The notes beneath the pieces were generated by a model. It had not been told where the DNA came from. It ran no database searches and was given only the letters and a program-made list of their open reading frames with translations. DNA of 35,842 bases, taken from assembly GCA_902629495.1 (NCBI GenBank), contig CACORA010000020.1:1-35842 (forward strand). The letters run 5' to 3'. The translations under genes and the position numbers were made by a program. This stretch comes from Planctomycetaceae bacterium (lineage in GTDB: Bacteria; Planctomycetota; Planctomycetia; Pirellulales; UBA1268). Of the stretch, positions 7,546 through 15,698 are shown piece after piece. The number at the start of each line of letters is the position of its first letter. The stretch's first letter is position 1.

Positions 7546-9726
7546 TCAGTTTTTCAGGTTATTCTTTGCAAAATCGCGAGGGAATAGAAATCGGCTCTTC
7601 ACATCACCATTGACTGCACGATGTTGAATTTCGAGTGATGGTGTCTTGGTCCGAGCAGCATAGGTGAGATGCCCAGTGAGAAATCCCCCAGCCACCCGAA
7701 GGAATTCATGCACGGGGCGAACATCTCCTTTTTTCCATCCCAGTTGATGCTTTTCACTGCCGGGACCACACCCAAATTCCCAGAGGCTCGTTTTGGCATC
7801 CGTTGATGCGTATTGCCAATGACGGTCTCCACAAAAGACAATGACCCCCGAGATTCCCGAAAGGACCTCACGAAGTTCATTTCCTTCCCATGCAAATACT
7901 GCATTTGCGTGATTATCTTTTTTATTCTCTCTATCAGGCCCCACAATAGGCGTGGGACTTAAAACCAACTTGAATGCTGCATCGGACCTTTGCAGGGAGT
8001 CTACAAACCACTGCTTCTGCTTTTTCCCAAGAATGGTTTTCTCAGGGCCATCGGGCATGGTATTGGGACTTCGATAATCACGGCCTTCGAGGAGCCATAT
8101 TTCGAGATCACGCCCCCAGCGGATATGCGCATACCTTGGGTCACGGGACGGAAACTGCTCATCATTAAAAAGATGAACGCCTTCGGCAAACGAAACCGAT
8201 CCATACGTCTGGCCAGGCCAGGAATCATTGCAGAGTGTGTCGTGGTCATCCTTGATAAAGTAGGTTGACGTGTGGCTGTAAAAATCCCGGTTGTTTGGGA
8301 GAGCAAAAATACGTCCCCACTTAAAACGCATGAGTTCGATTGTCATCGCCCATGGATCTGGCTTATCGTAGTACTCAATATCACCGGCATGCACAACAAA
8401 ATGCGGATTCAATCGCTTCATGGCCCGATAGATTTTATGACCATTTGAATCATCATCTCGTCGTATAAAGTCATGGCAGGTTGTCACACAAAAGGTGAGC
8501 GGTGCTGCGGTATGTTGTGCCGGCGCTGTGTGAAATGCCCCACATGCAACTGAGGCGGCCTGGCCAGCTTCTGTTTGAGCCTCAATAATCGTGCAGTACT
8601 TGGTATTCGGCTTCAGGTCTTTGAGTTTCCATTGGGCTGTGTAGTCATGCTCTGCCGATGTTTGGACCCACGACAGATGTTCGATCCGATTCGGTCGCCC
8701 TTTCGGAAAATATGAGAGACGTACCCGTCCTGTTGCACCAGGACATGCACCAAACATTTCATCAAGGGATGCTCCGTCTGGAAGCTGCTTGCGAAGAAGG
8801 ACTGCTGGGTCGTTTTGTTTTGAAAGTGCCTGTGCTTCCTTTGTTGTAAGAGTGATAAATGGTTTGCCCGAAAGGTTCATCTGCGGATGCTTCGTTGTAC
8901 GTGTCCAGATGACAATGCTAGTGGAGTCAACCCAACCATTTCGGCTGCCATTGGCAAGGAACGGCCCGGAGAGATGAGGAGGGCTTTCCGACGGTTGGTC
9001 CTTGGCGTGAAAAACAAAGTTACGATAGCTGACACGCCCACCATGGTCTGTCAACATAAATCGGTCACCATCTTTTGGGCTTCCGAATTCCAGACACCCA
9101 TGAAACTTGCTGAGTGCTACCTTTGTATCCCATTCAGGACCTGCTGTGACGGCGTGCGTCACCAGGTCACCATTGAGATAGTGTTCCACGTGGTTTCCAA
9201 CTGCAATAATTTTTGATGTATTCCATTCGCCGGGTGGATGGAGTGACTTTTCTTCAGTAGGTGATTCCATCCCATACAGTGCGGCAGTTGAATTGAGCGA
9301 CGTATCCGTTGGCTTGCTATCGATAATCTGATATTCAAGACCAAGATAATTGTTATTGAATTGGGATTTCCCAAATCGACGAACCCGGTATTTGAGCCCA
9401 CTGTTGACTCGGGTGTCTATCTTCCACTGCCACTGGAGTTCAAAGTTTGGGGGAAGGGGCTTTGAAATAATATTTCCGCCTTTGCGGGGCGTCTCAAGTA
9501 CGATCTCACCATTCTCAAACGTCCACCCCTCAGGCACATCTTTTCCAGTTGTTGTTTCCCAGAAACTGCGCTGGCACCAATCCCGTGACGTGGGATCATC
9601 GTCATTATGAACATCGTTGTTGGCTACCACAGCCCCAGTGATGAACAGTGTTGTCAAAAACACGCAACAGTGCGTGAAGTAACTCTGCCGGAGCACGGTG
9701 AATGTACGGTCAATATATTTTTGCAT
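7546..9726 (-). CDS. DUF1080 - PhoD-like metallophosphatase fusion, secreted
   Basis: A 726-residue exported protein with two recognisable parts. After a leader (YFTHCCVFLTTLFITGAVVA, about residues 16-35) comes a DUF1080/3-keto-disaccharide-hydrolase concanavalin-like domain (about 45-240), with GWTFENGEIVLETP, WKIDTRVNSGLKYRV, GLEYQIID and HYLNGDLV. A Fn3-like segment (about 260-405) leads into a PhoD-type metallophosphatase (about 415-700), with CVTTCHDF, HFVVHAGDIEYYD, IKDDHDTLCND, and VIVFCGDRHWQYAS. The D, N and H residues for a two-metal site are present. AAGGA 7-8 nt before the ATG supports this start. It sits between two sulfatases with 27 and 13 bp gaps, so it likely acts on the same extracellular polysaccharide, binding or cutting sugars and removing an ester. 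Confidence 0.9.
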   Translation of the reverse strand: MQKYIDRTFTVLRQSYFTHCCVFLTTLFITGAVVANNDVHNDDDPTSRDWCQRSFWETTTGKDVPEGWTFENGEIVLETPRKGGNIISKPLPPNFELQWQWKIDTRVNSGLKYRVRRFGKSQFNNNYLGLEYQIIDSKPTDTSLNSTAALYGMESPTEEKSLHPPGEWNTSKIIAVGNHVEHYLNGDLVTHAVTAGPEWDTKVALSKFHGCLEFGSPKDGDRFMLTDHGGRVSYRNFVFHAKDQPSESPPHLSGPFLANGSRNGWVDSTSIVIWTRTTKHPQMNLSGKPFITLTTKEAQALSKQNDPAVLLRKQLPDGASLDEMFGACPGATGRVRLSYFPKGRPNRIEHLSWVQTSAEHDYTAQWKLKDLKPNTKYCTIIEAQTEAGQAASVACGAFHTAPAQHTAAPLTFCVTTCHDFIRRDDDSNGHKIYRAMKRLNPHFVVHAGDIEYYDKPDPWAMTIELMRFKWGRIFALPNNRDFYSHTSTYFIKDDHDTLCNDSWPGQTYGSVSFAEGVHLFNDEQFPSRDPRYAHIRWGRDLEIWLLEGRDYRSPNTMPDGPEKTILGKKQKQWFVDSLQRSDAAFKLVLSPTPIVGPDRENKKDNHANAVFAWEGNELREVLSGISGVIVFCGDRHWQYASTDAKTSLWEFGCGPGSEKHQLGWKKGDVRPVHEFLRVAGGFLTGHLTYAARTKTPSLEIQHRAVNGDVKSRFLFPRDFAKNNLKN

Positions 9727-9753
9727 CGCAGTGTCCTTAGTAACATCGATACA

Positions 9754-11280
9754 TCACTTGCTTGTGAGATCAAACGTGCCAGTTGCTGTACGCAATGACA
9801 CCTTTTTAATGTTTTTCTTCCTCTTCGGCTTCGGTCGACTGGCTTTTCCTTCAATCAGTAACGTTTGGTTCCATTCATCGAGCAGTGATTTCCAATCCTC
9901 CAGTGACTTCGTTGGATAGGTTGATGGCCAGCCACCAGATCTAAACACCTCCGTTACCCCGTCGTCGTTCATTGTAGTCCTCCATTGGTCAATCTCATGA
10001 AGCAGGTCTGCTTTTATCTCTTCATAGTCTGCGTCATCAGCTACGTTGTTAATCTCGTGAGGATCCTTCTCCAGATCATAGAGCTCCAATGGAGGTTTTT
10101 GTGCATTCATAAAGTGAGCCTGTGCGTCGGTCAGTTGCCCCTGCATGGCAAGAACATTCATGAGTGCCAACATTGGGTAGCTTCGTTCTTTGTATTCATT
10201 GAGTTGGCAGTAGGCTCTTTCTGGCATAAGATTTTGGATCAATTTGTATCGCTTTGAGCGAACAGCCCTCATCGCATCGTGGGTGTCATCCATCTTATCG
10301 CGATTGAAGTGAACGTATTGCCTTCGAGGAAGTTCTTTCCCAAAGAGGTATGTTCCATGGAGAGGGTGCTGTGGACTGGCACCTGCAAGCGTGACAATCG
10401 TCTGACAGATATCAAGTGTTGAAACAAGATCAGAAGAAACACTGTTGGGGAGAATATGATTTGGATATCGGACAATCAGTGGGATATGAACTCCTGGATC
10501 ATATAAAAATTGTTTTCCACGGATGTGACACCGCCCATGATCACCAATCAAAAACACAAGCGTGCTCTCTTTAAGACCATCGGCTTCCAGTTGATCGAGT
10601 AACTCACCTACCTGTCGATCTACTACCTGCACCGTTTCCAGTCCATTGGCCCAGTCGCGTCTCGCTAAGGGGACATCAGGGTAATACGGAGGAAGAACAA
10701 CATCGTTTTCATCAATGGGGCGAATGGGATCCCGCACAAAACCTCGATGTGTTCCCGCAAATGTTGCCTGAATAAAAAATGGCTGCCCATCCTTTCGCTC
10801 TCTCCATGAATGGCCATCAAAGAGGGGCTGCTTGGTTGAAAAATTACAGTCCGTCTTTGCGCCCTTCATCGTGCCTGTGAAATAGCCTGCTTCCTTCAGG
10901 AGATGTGGAATCGGACGAATGCCATAGGGCAATGGTTTTTTGTCTGCTGTGCGATGTTGGTGAGCGTGAATGTAGTTCTGGTGAAAGCCAGTCATCATTG
11001 CAGAACGTGACGTTGAACACACCGGTGCTGTAGAAAATGCAGACTCGTACCGAATACCTTCTTCAGCTAAGCGATCAATATGTGGCGTTTGCACCAAGGG
11101 TGTTCCGTAACACGAGAGATCTGTTGACCAATCCTCCAGCATGATCCATAGAATGTTCGGTTGTGAGCCTCGCCAGTGTTCTTGAGGATCTGGAACATTA
11201 TTGTCGCGTGCAAAGGTCTGTGTCGGTGCTGTTTCCACTACGAAAAGTAGAAACAAAACGAATGCGAGACATTTTTTCAT
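9754..11280 (-). CDS. Sulfatase with Thr-variant active-site motif (CSTSR), secreted
   Basis: A 508-residue sulfatase and first gene of the minus-strand operon. A clean signal peptide is visible (KKCLAFVLFLLFVVETAP, residues 2-19). The modification site reads C88-S-T-S-R92 in APVCSTSRSAMMTGF. The consensus has Pro or Ala at the third position, here Thr. Other signatures are PNILWIMLEDW (41-51), LIGDHGRCHIRGKQFLYDPG and the terminal LELYDLEKDPHEINN. The length and layout fit heparan-sulfatase-like planctomycete enzymes. The C-terminus carries an RPKPKRKKN basic patch. It is read divergently from the iduronate-2-sulfatase-like gene across a 120-bp intergenic region. No strong ribosome site precedes the ATG, but the leader begins at once, so the start is credible. 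Confidence 0.92.
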   Translation of the reverse strand: MKKCLAFVLFLLFVVETAPTQTFARDNNVPDPQEHWRGSQPNILWIMLEDWSTDLSCYGTPLVQTPHIDRLAEEGIRYESAFSTAPVCSTSRSAMMTGFHQNYIHAHQHRTADKKPLPYGIRPIPHLLKEAGYFTGTMKGAKTDCNFSTKQPLFDGHSWRERKDGQPFFIQATFAGTHRGFVRDPIRPIDENDVVLPPYYPDVPLARRDWANGLETVQVVDRQVGELLDQLEADGLKESTLVFLIGDHGRCHIRGKQFLYDPGVHIPLIVRYPNHILPNSVSSDLVSTLDICQTIVTLAGASPQHPLHGTYLFGKELPRRQYVHFNRDKMDDTHDAMRAVRSKRYKLIQNLMPERAYCQLNEYKERSYPMLALMNVLAMQGQLTDAQAHFMNAQKPPLELYDLEKDPHEINNVADDADYEEIKADLLHEIDQWRTTMNDDGVTEVFRSGGWPSTYPTKSLEDWKSLLDEWNQTLLIEGKASRPKPKRKKNIKKVSLRTATGTFDLTSK

Positions 11281-11400
11281 GACGGATCAGTACTCACTTT
11301 TTGCTTGGATTTTGGAAACATTCTACTTTCGCTGTAGACTCTGTTCCCCAGAAAGACACAGCGTCACGCTGTTGCTTTTCTATGATCATACTCGTTCAGG
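11281..11400. promoter_or_regulatory. Divergent promoter region between two sulfatases
   Basis: A 120-bp region separates the two oppositely directed sulfatase genes and must hold promoters for both. I find no pair of convincing -35/-10 boxes. It does contain the perfect inverted repeat listed separately (11358-11372), which sits 28 bp before the plus-strand gene and could be an operator. Confidence 0.55.
11358..11372. repeat. Perfect 6-bp inverted repeat, possible operator
   Basis: ACAGCG and CGCTGT face each other around a TCA spacer. The position between two divergent sulfatase genes fits a regulator site, but as RNA it could also form a short hairpin followed by TGCTTTTC, a weak terminator-like shape. 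The repeat itself is certain; its function is not. Confidence 0.5.
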
Positions 11401-12915
11401 ATGATTTTCAAAAAAATGCGTTTTTCCCTCTTCACCACAGTTATTTTGATTCACGTGGTCACCTGTGTCAGCGCGGCGGCAGCAAAACCACCAAATGTCT
11501 TATTTATTGCCATTGATGACCAGAATAACTGGATTGGCCATCTTGGTGGCCACCCGATGGCGAAAACCCCAAATCTTGACCGTTTGGCGTCCCAAGGAAC
11601 AACCTTTCTCAATGCCCATTGCCAGGCTCCATTGTGCAATCCTTCGCGGGCCAGCTTGCTGACTGGACTCCGCCCATCAACGACTGGTGTGTATGGTTTG
11701 GCTCCATCGTTTCGAACCATCCCCAGATTATCAGAGCGTTTGACCATCCCTCAGTATTTCGCGGCTCATGGATATGAGACATATGGTGATGGCAAGATCT
11801 TTCATGGAGGTACACGATCCGGTGGAAGAGGAAAAGATGGTCCGCAAGACTTTCAACATAATGGTGGGCATCGTGGTGTCGGTTCAAAGCCACCTGAAAA
11901 ACTCATACCGGAATCCCCTTTTGTGAATCATAAATTGATGGATTGGGGGGTATGGCCACCAGACAATGATGATACGGTGAAAGGTGATTATCAGGTTGCT
12001 ACGTGGACAGCCGAGCAAATTGCGAACGCTTCTGCGGAGAAGCCATTTTTTATTGCAGCAGGGTTCTTCCTGCCGCATGTACCTTGTTACGCAACCCAAA
12101 AATGGTTTGATCTTTACCCGGATGATGATTCTGTTCTGCCGCCAGTACTTGCATCAGACAGGGACGACACGCCGCGGTTCTCCTGGTATCTGCATTGGTC
12201 GCTTCCTGAGCCGCGACTCAGTCAGATCCAAGAACTTGGAGAATGGCGAAATCTCGTCCGAAGCTATCTTGCCTGCACAAGTTTTGTTGACGCCCAGATT
12301 GGTCGCCTTGTGGATGCCTTGGAATCGTCCGGGCATCTGAATGACACAATTATTGTAGTGTGGGGTGATCATGGCTGGCATCTCGGGGAGAAAGCCATCA
12401 CCGGCAAAAATACACTGTGGGATCGAGGCACACGTGTTCCGCTTATCTTTGCAGGCCCCGGTGTGACATCACACCAGCGATGTAATCAGCCGGTAGAACT
12501 GCTGGATATTTATCCGACACTCATTGAATTGAGCGGCTTGCCGCCTCAGGATGATCTTGAAGGGATCAGCCTTCTTCCACAACTACAAAACAGCCAAACA
12601 AAACGGACACGACCGGCAATCACAACCCATAACCAGGGAAATCATGGCATCCGAAGCGAGTCATGGAGATACATTCGATACGCAGATGGATCTGAAGAAC
12701 TCTATGACATGAATGCGGATCCAAATGAATGGCACAATCTGGTAGGAGAGGCAGAATATGCCACGGAACTGGACCGCCATCGGCAATGGCTACCAGCTCC
12801 TGATGTCCCACCTGTGAAGGGAAGTGCATCCCGAGTCCTTACATACGATGCTGCGACGGATACCGCCACATGGGAAGGCTCTGAAGTTACGCGTTCAAGC
12901 CCCATTACAAAGTGA
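11401..12915 (+). CDS. Iduronate-2-sulfatase-like sulfatase, secreted
   Basis: A 504-residue enzyme with a leader at residues 7-27 (hydrophobic core LFTTVILIHVVTCVSA). The formylglycine site is canonical, C79-N-P-S-R83, within APLCNPSRASLLTGLRPSTTGVY. Iduronate-2-sulfatase hallmarks are PNVLFIAIDDQNNWIGHLGG at 31-50, GDGKIFHGG, FFIAAGFFLPHVP, SFVDAQIGRLVDALE, VVWGDHGWHLGEK and the final ELYDMNADPNEWHNL. Known role of the subgroup: removal of 2-O-sulfate from uronic acids or other polysaccharides; the actual substrate here is unknown. It is read divergently from the minus-strand sulfatase operon. The start could also be the ATG at 11416, which gives a more typical signal-peptide n-region; ribosome sites are weak for both. 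Confidence 0.93.
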   Translation: MIFKKMRFSLFTTVILIHVVTCVSAAAAKPPNVLFIAIDDQNNWIGHLGGHPMAKTPNLDRLASQGTTFLNAHCQAPLCNPSRASLLTGLRPSTTGVYGLAPSFRTIPRLSERLTIPQYFAAHGYETYGDGKIFHGGTRSGGRGKDGPQDFQHNGGHRGVGSKPPEKLIPESPFVNHKLMDWGVWPPDNDDTVKGDYQVATWTAEQIANASAEKPFFIAAGFFLPHVPCYATQKWFDLYPDDDSVLPPVLASDRDDTPRFSWYLHWSLPEPRLSQIQELGEWRNLVRSYLACTSFVDAQIGRLVDALESSGHLNDTIIVVWGDHGWHLGEKAITGKNTLWDRGTRVPLIFAGPGVTSHQRCNQPVELLDIYPTLIELSGLPPQDDLEGISLLPQLQNSQTKRTRPAITTHNQGNHGIRSESWRYIRYADGSEELYDMNADPNEWHNLVGEAEYATELDRHRQWLPAPDVPPVKGSASRVLTYDAATDTATWEGSEVTRSSPITK

Positions 12916-13091
12916 GAGCCAAACGGCGTTCAAGGGTTTCAGATTATTCCGCCTCTTGCAGTCGCATTCCACGACCCATCAATTGCGACCGCACTCAATG
13001 AGAATTAGACTACACGCAAACTGCTTGTCAGGCGATGGTTGTCAATGAGCAGTCAGTCACGTTGCTCCTTGCGCCTTTCGGATGACGGATC
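12916..13091. other. Intergenic region before the channel operon
   Basis: A 176-bp gap between the sulfatase and the MotA/ExbB-type gene, both on the plus strand. It presumably ends one transcript and starts the next. I see no strong hairpin-plus-T terminator and no convincing promoter boxes. Only weak ribosome-site similarity (GGATGACGGA) precedes the ATG at 13092. Confidence 0.4.
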
Positions 13092-14741
13092 ATGTACTTT
13101 TCGCTAGCCTGTCCTCACTGCCAAAAGAATCTCAAGGTGCGAGACGAGCTTGTCGGCAGTACTGCACGCTGCCCGCATTGTCGGGGAACGATTACAGTCC
13201 AAAGACCAACGCTTCCCTCCATTGATACTGGAACTCCTGCAGTATCAAAGAACGCAGGACGAAAAAATGTCGGCCACACGGCAAAAGTAGAAACACATGA
13301 AAGAAATGTCACAAATGTCCTCTCGGTGACTGCAAATACCAACGTAAACGTTGGTATTTTTGCACTCGTTGGCCTTGGCTCAACGATACTGTTTTATCTT
13401 TTGCTCTGGCCATTTGCTGGTTCACCCGCTGATCGCTCGTACCTTGGAAGGTTGTTTCTGGGTGGAGAGAATGCATCAATGGCGACTGGCTTATGGGTGC
13501 CGTACACCGAGGTGTTCTTATTCTTCTGGGCAGTAAGCATGCTCGTTTCAAAGTATCTAAAAATACGCCGACAACGACGCGCGCTGCTATTCGACGTCCT
13601 GCCAAGTGATATTGGCGAGAAGATTACCGCCACCAACCTAGACACATTTCTCACGTACATTGGTGAGTTGCCACACGATGCGGTTGGCAGCTTTCTAGTA
13701 ACCCGATGTGTGCGTGGCCTTGAACATTTTCGTGCTCGCCGTAGCGCTGCAGATACAGCCACAATGCTCTCGAGCCAATCAGATCTGGATGCTGGAAGCG
13801 TTGATGGAAGTTATACGCTCTTTCATGTTTTTATTTGGGCAATACCAATTCTTGGATTCCTAGGGACGGTAATCGGTGTAAGCGCAGCTGTAGGTGGCTT
13901 TACAGACACGCTCAGCCAATCGAGTGACATGGAATCACTCAAAGCAGGACTGAAGAATATTACCGGGGGCCTTGGTACCTCTTTTGATACAACGCTAGTC
14001 GCATTATCGATGGCAATGATGCTGACTTTTCCAGTAAGCGCCCTTCAGAAAATGGAGGGGGATCTCATCAGTGAGGTGGATGAATACACAAATGAGTATC
14101 TACTCCGAAGACTCGATGACGGTCGCGGTGGCCCTGAACAAGGTGCAGGTGGTTCGAACGTAAACCGGATCGATATACAGGAGGTCGTCAATGCAGCGCT
14201 CACTGCCCATCGAGCGGAATTGGAATCGTGGGGAACACAATTGAAGGCACTTGGGAGTACGGTGGCAGCCGACCTTTTGGAATCATGGAAAAAAATAGAT
14301 AAACAACAAACCTTGAGACTAGCAGAGACTGAAGCCATCCTGGGCAAATTTGTTGGTCAACTGGACGGAGTGGGAGAAACCATTGGCAAGAAGGTCGAAG
14401 CCGGCTGGCTCCACGTGACAGATGCAATGCATGCCAAACATGCCGATCAGGCTGCTCAACTCAACGCGATGCTCACGCATAATCGTGATGAAATCACAGC
14501 GATTGCCGTTGATTCAGAATCAACACGAGAAAGAGCGTCACAAGTCATGAATGAAGCTGCAGAAGAAGTGAAATCCTTTTCAACCACCCTCCGGGAGAGT
14601 CTTTCGGGTCTGGCAACAACCCTTGAGCAACTCAATGGCAAAACCGTCTCTGTGGAACTGAAACAGCGGTCATGGTTCGGATTCGGTAGAGGCAAGTCAC
14701 GAAAGCCACCGCGTAAGAATAATGTGAAGTTTCGATCTTAA
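13092..14741 (+). CDS. MotA/TolQ/ExbB-type proton channel subunit with zinc ribbon
   Basis: A 549-residue integral membrane protein. Residues 7-30 form a CPHC-x16-CPHC zinc ribbon (C7, C10, C27, C30). Predicted membrane segments lie at about 88-109, 137-156, 243-268 and 297-318. The last two carry the MotA/TolQ/ExbB signature (IPILGFLGTVIGVSAAVGGF, then GLGTSFDTTLVALSMAMM). Residues about 365-520 are a long, hydrophilic heptad-like helical tail, followed by a basic end (GRGKSRKPPRKNN). Known role of the family: pentameric channel that couples ion flow to movement of a partner dimer. The two following genes encode such partners. The zinc ribbon and long tail set it apart from ordinary TolQ/ExbB and suggest a cytosolic partner. 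A perfect 12-bp hairpin sits in the coding sequence just before the first membrane segment. Confidence 0.87.
   Translation: MYFSLACPHCQKNLKVRDELVGSTARCPHCRGTITVQRPTLPSIDTGTPAVSKNAGRKNVGHTAKVETHERNVTNVLSVTANTNVNVGIFALVGLGSTILFYLLLWPFAGSPADRSYLGRLFLGGENASMATGLWVPYTEVFLFFWAVSMLVSKYLKIRRQRRALLFDVLPSDIGEKITATNLDTFLTYIGELPHDAVGSFLVTRCVRGLEHFRARRSAADTATMLSSQSDLDAGSVDGSYTLFHVFIWAIPILGFLGTVIGVSAAVGGFTDTLSQSSDMESLKAGLKNITGGLGTSFDTTLVALSMAMMLTFPVSALQKMEGDLISEVDEYTNEYLLRRLDDGRGGPEQGAGGSNVNRIDIQEVVNAALTAHRAELESWGTQLKALGSTVAADLLESWKKIDKQQTLRLAETEAILGKFVGQLDGVGETIGKKVEAGWLHVTDAMHAKHADQAAQLNAMLTHNRDEITAIAVDSESTRERASQVMNEAAEEVKSFSTTLRESLSGLATTLEQLNGKTVSVELKQRSWFGFGRGKSRKPPRKNNVKFRS
13331..13364. repeat. Perfect 12-bp inverted repeat inside the channel gene
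   Basis: Nucleotides 13334-13345 (AAATACCAACGT) are the exact reverse complement of 13348-13359, with two A bases between. Flanking TGC (13331-13333) and GCA (13362-13364) can add three more pairs across a two-T bulge. It encodes residues 81-90 just before the first membrane segment. Seen directly; whether it acts in RNA or DNA is unknown. Confidence 0.8.
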
Positions 14742-14789
14742 GTGTCAGTGCCGAATGGCGTTGCTCAAGCGGTGCAAGAGGATTGAAAA

Positions 14790-15698
14790 ATGGCACGAAG
14801 AGAAAAAAAGAAACAGGACGTATCACTCTTTCCATTTCTTGACATTCTTGCATGCGTGATTGGCAATCTCATTTTGATCATCACCGCAGTTGTTCTTGAG
14901 CAGGTCGACACCCAGCCGGTAGCAGACGCTGCTGCATATGAAGCAAAACTTCTCATTCAGGAAAATCAATTGCAGCAGATAGAGATGCTTCAACAGCAAT
15001 ACGACTCCATGCGAGCACAAACTGATGGGCGCGATGTTGAAATAGAAAGACTCGAGCAACAAATCATTGAAGCTACATCTGAGCTGCAGGAGGCTCAAAG
15101 CCAAATGCTAACGCTCCCAACGGTGCCACCACGAATCGATCCTGCGCTTGTGCAGGAAAAAAAACAACGGGAAGAACAACAACGGAAGATAGAGGAGGAC
15201 ATCACAAAAATAAAAGCTGATATCAAGGACCGAAAGAGTAATCCGAAGCAATCAATCGCACTGCTTCCAGGAAACGTACGTGGGCTCGGTGGTGATGGTC
15301 CCACACGCGCTGTTTTTGTTGAAATCAACAAAAATGGTCTCACGATCTATCCTGATCAGCCATTGTGGAAAGAAACGAAACCACGGGTCATACCATCTGC
15401 ATCAATTCCCAATGATGGTGCATTGAAACGACTGATGGACGCCGTCCTCGGGGATGAGGATGCGATTGTGACATTCCTTATGCGTTCTGATGGGCTCAAC
15501 GTCTACAACACTGTTCGCACCCGTTTTGAAACTTTTCAGAAGAACAATCAACAGAAATTGATTCGTCCGATTGATCCGACAAATCCTGACAGCGATCTCC
15601 AGCTCAGGAAACTCTATGGCGTCGTACCATTACCAGGTGACGGTGTTCTTGATTTTTCTGCCATTCGAGGTGACAGCGATGCGACGCCGACGCAATAA
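14790..15698 (+). CDS. ExbD/TolR/MotB-like single-pass coiled-coil protein 1
   Basis: A 302-residue protein with one N-terminal membrane segment (about 13-37) holding an aspartate, D18, in SLFPFLDILACVIG. This is the position of the proton-accepting Asp in ExbD, TolR and MotB. Residues about 48-150 are a coiled coil rich in Q and E (QIEMLQQQYDSM, IERLEQQIIEATSELQ). A folded C-terminal domain follows (about 165-290), with FLMRSDGLNVYNTVRTR at 229-245. By family topology the C-terminal part lies outside the cytoplasmic membrane. No OmpA-like peptidoglycan-binding motif is visible. AAGAGGA 7 nt upstream supports the start. It lies 48 bp after the channel gene and overlaps the next gene by 20 bp. 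Functional pairing with both neighbours is inferred. Confidence 0.82.
   Translation: MARREKKKQDVSLFPFLDILACVIGNLILIITAVVLEQVDTQPVADAAAYEAKLLIQENQLQQIEMLQQQYDSMRAQTDGRDVEIERLEQQIIEATSELQEAQSQMLTLPTVPPRIDPALVQEKKQREEQQRKIEEDITKIKADIKDRKSNPKQSIALLPGNVRGLGGDGPTRAVFVEINKNGLTIYPDQPLWKETKPRVIPSASIPNDGALKRLMDAVLGDEDAIVTFLMRSDGLNVYNTVRTRFETFQKNNQQKLIRPIDPTNPDSDLQLRKLYGVVPLPGDGVLDFSAIRGDSDATPTQ
15667..15673 (+). promoter_or_regulatory. Ribosome binding site fixing the start at 15679
   Basis: GAGGTGA, seven bases of the ideal anti-16S complement, ends 5 nt before the ATG at 15679. It decides against the longer in-frame reading from 15571, and it lies within the end of the preceding gene, which suggests coupled translation. 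Confidence 0.8.

Noticed and set aside
14151..14162. GGTTCGAA-like sequence reminiscent of a tRNA T-loop
   Set aside because: It lies in the channel gene, with no flanking acceptor or anticodon stems; no tRNA could be folded around it.
15571..15678. Earlier start of the second ExbD-like protein
   Set aside because: The extra 36 residues are out-of-frame codons of the preceding gene, while GAGGTGA sits 5 nt before the ATG at 15679.
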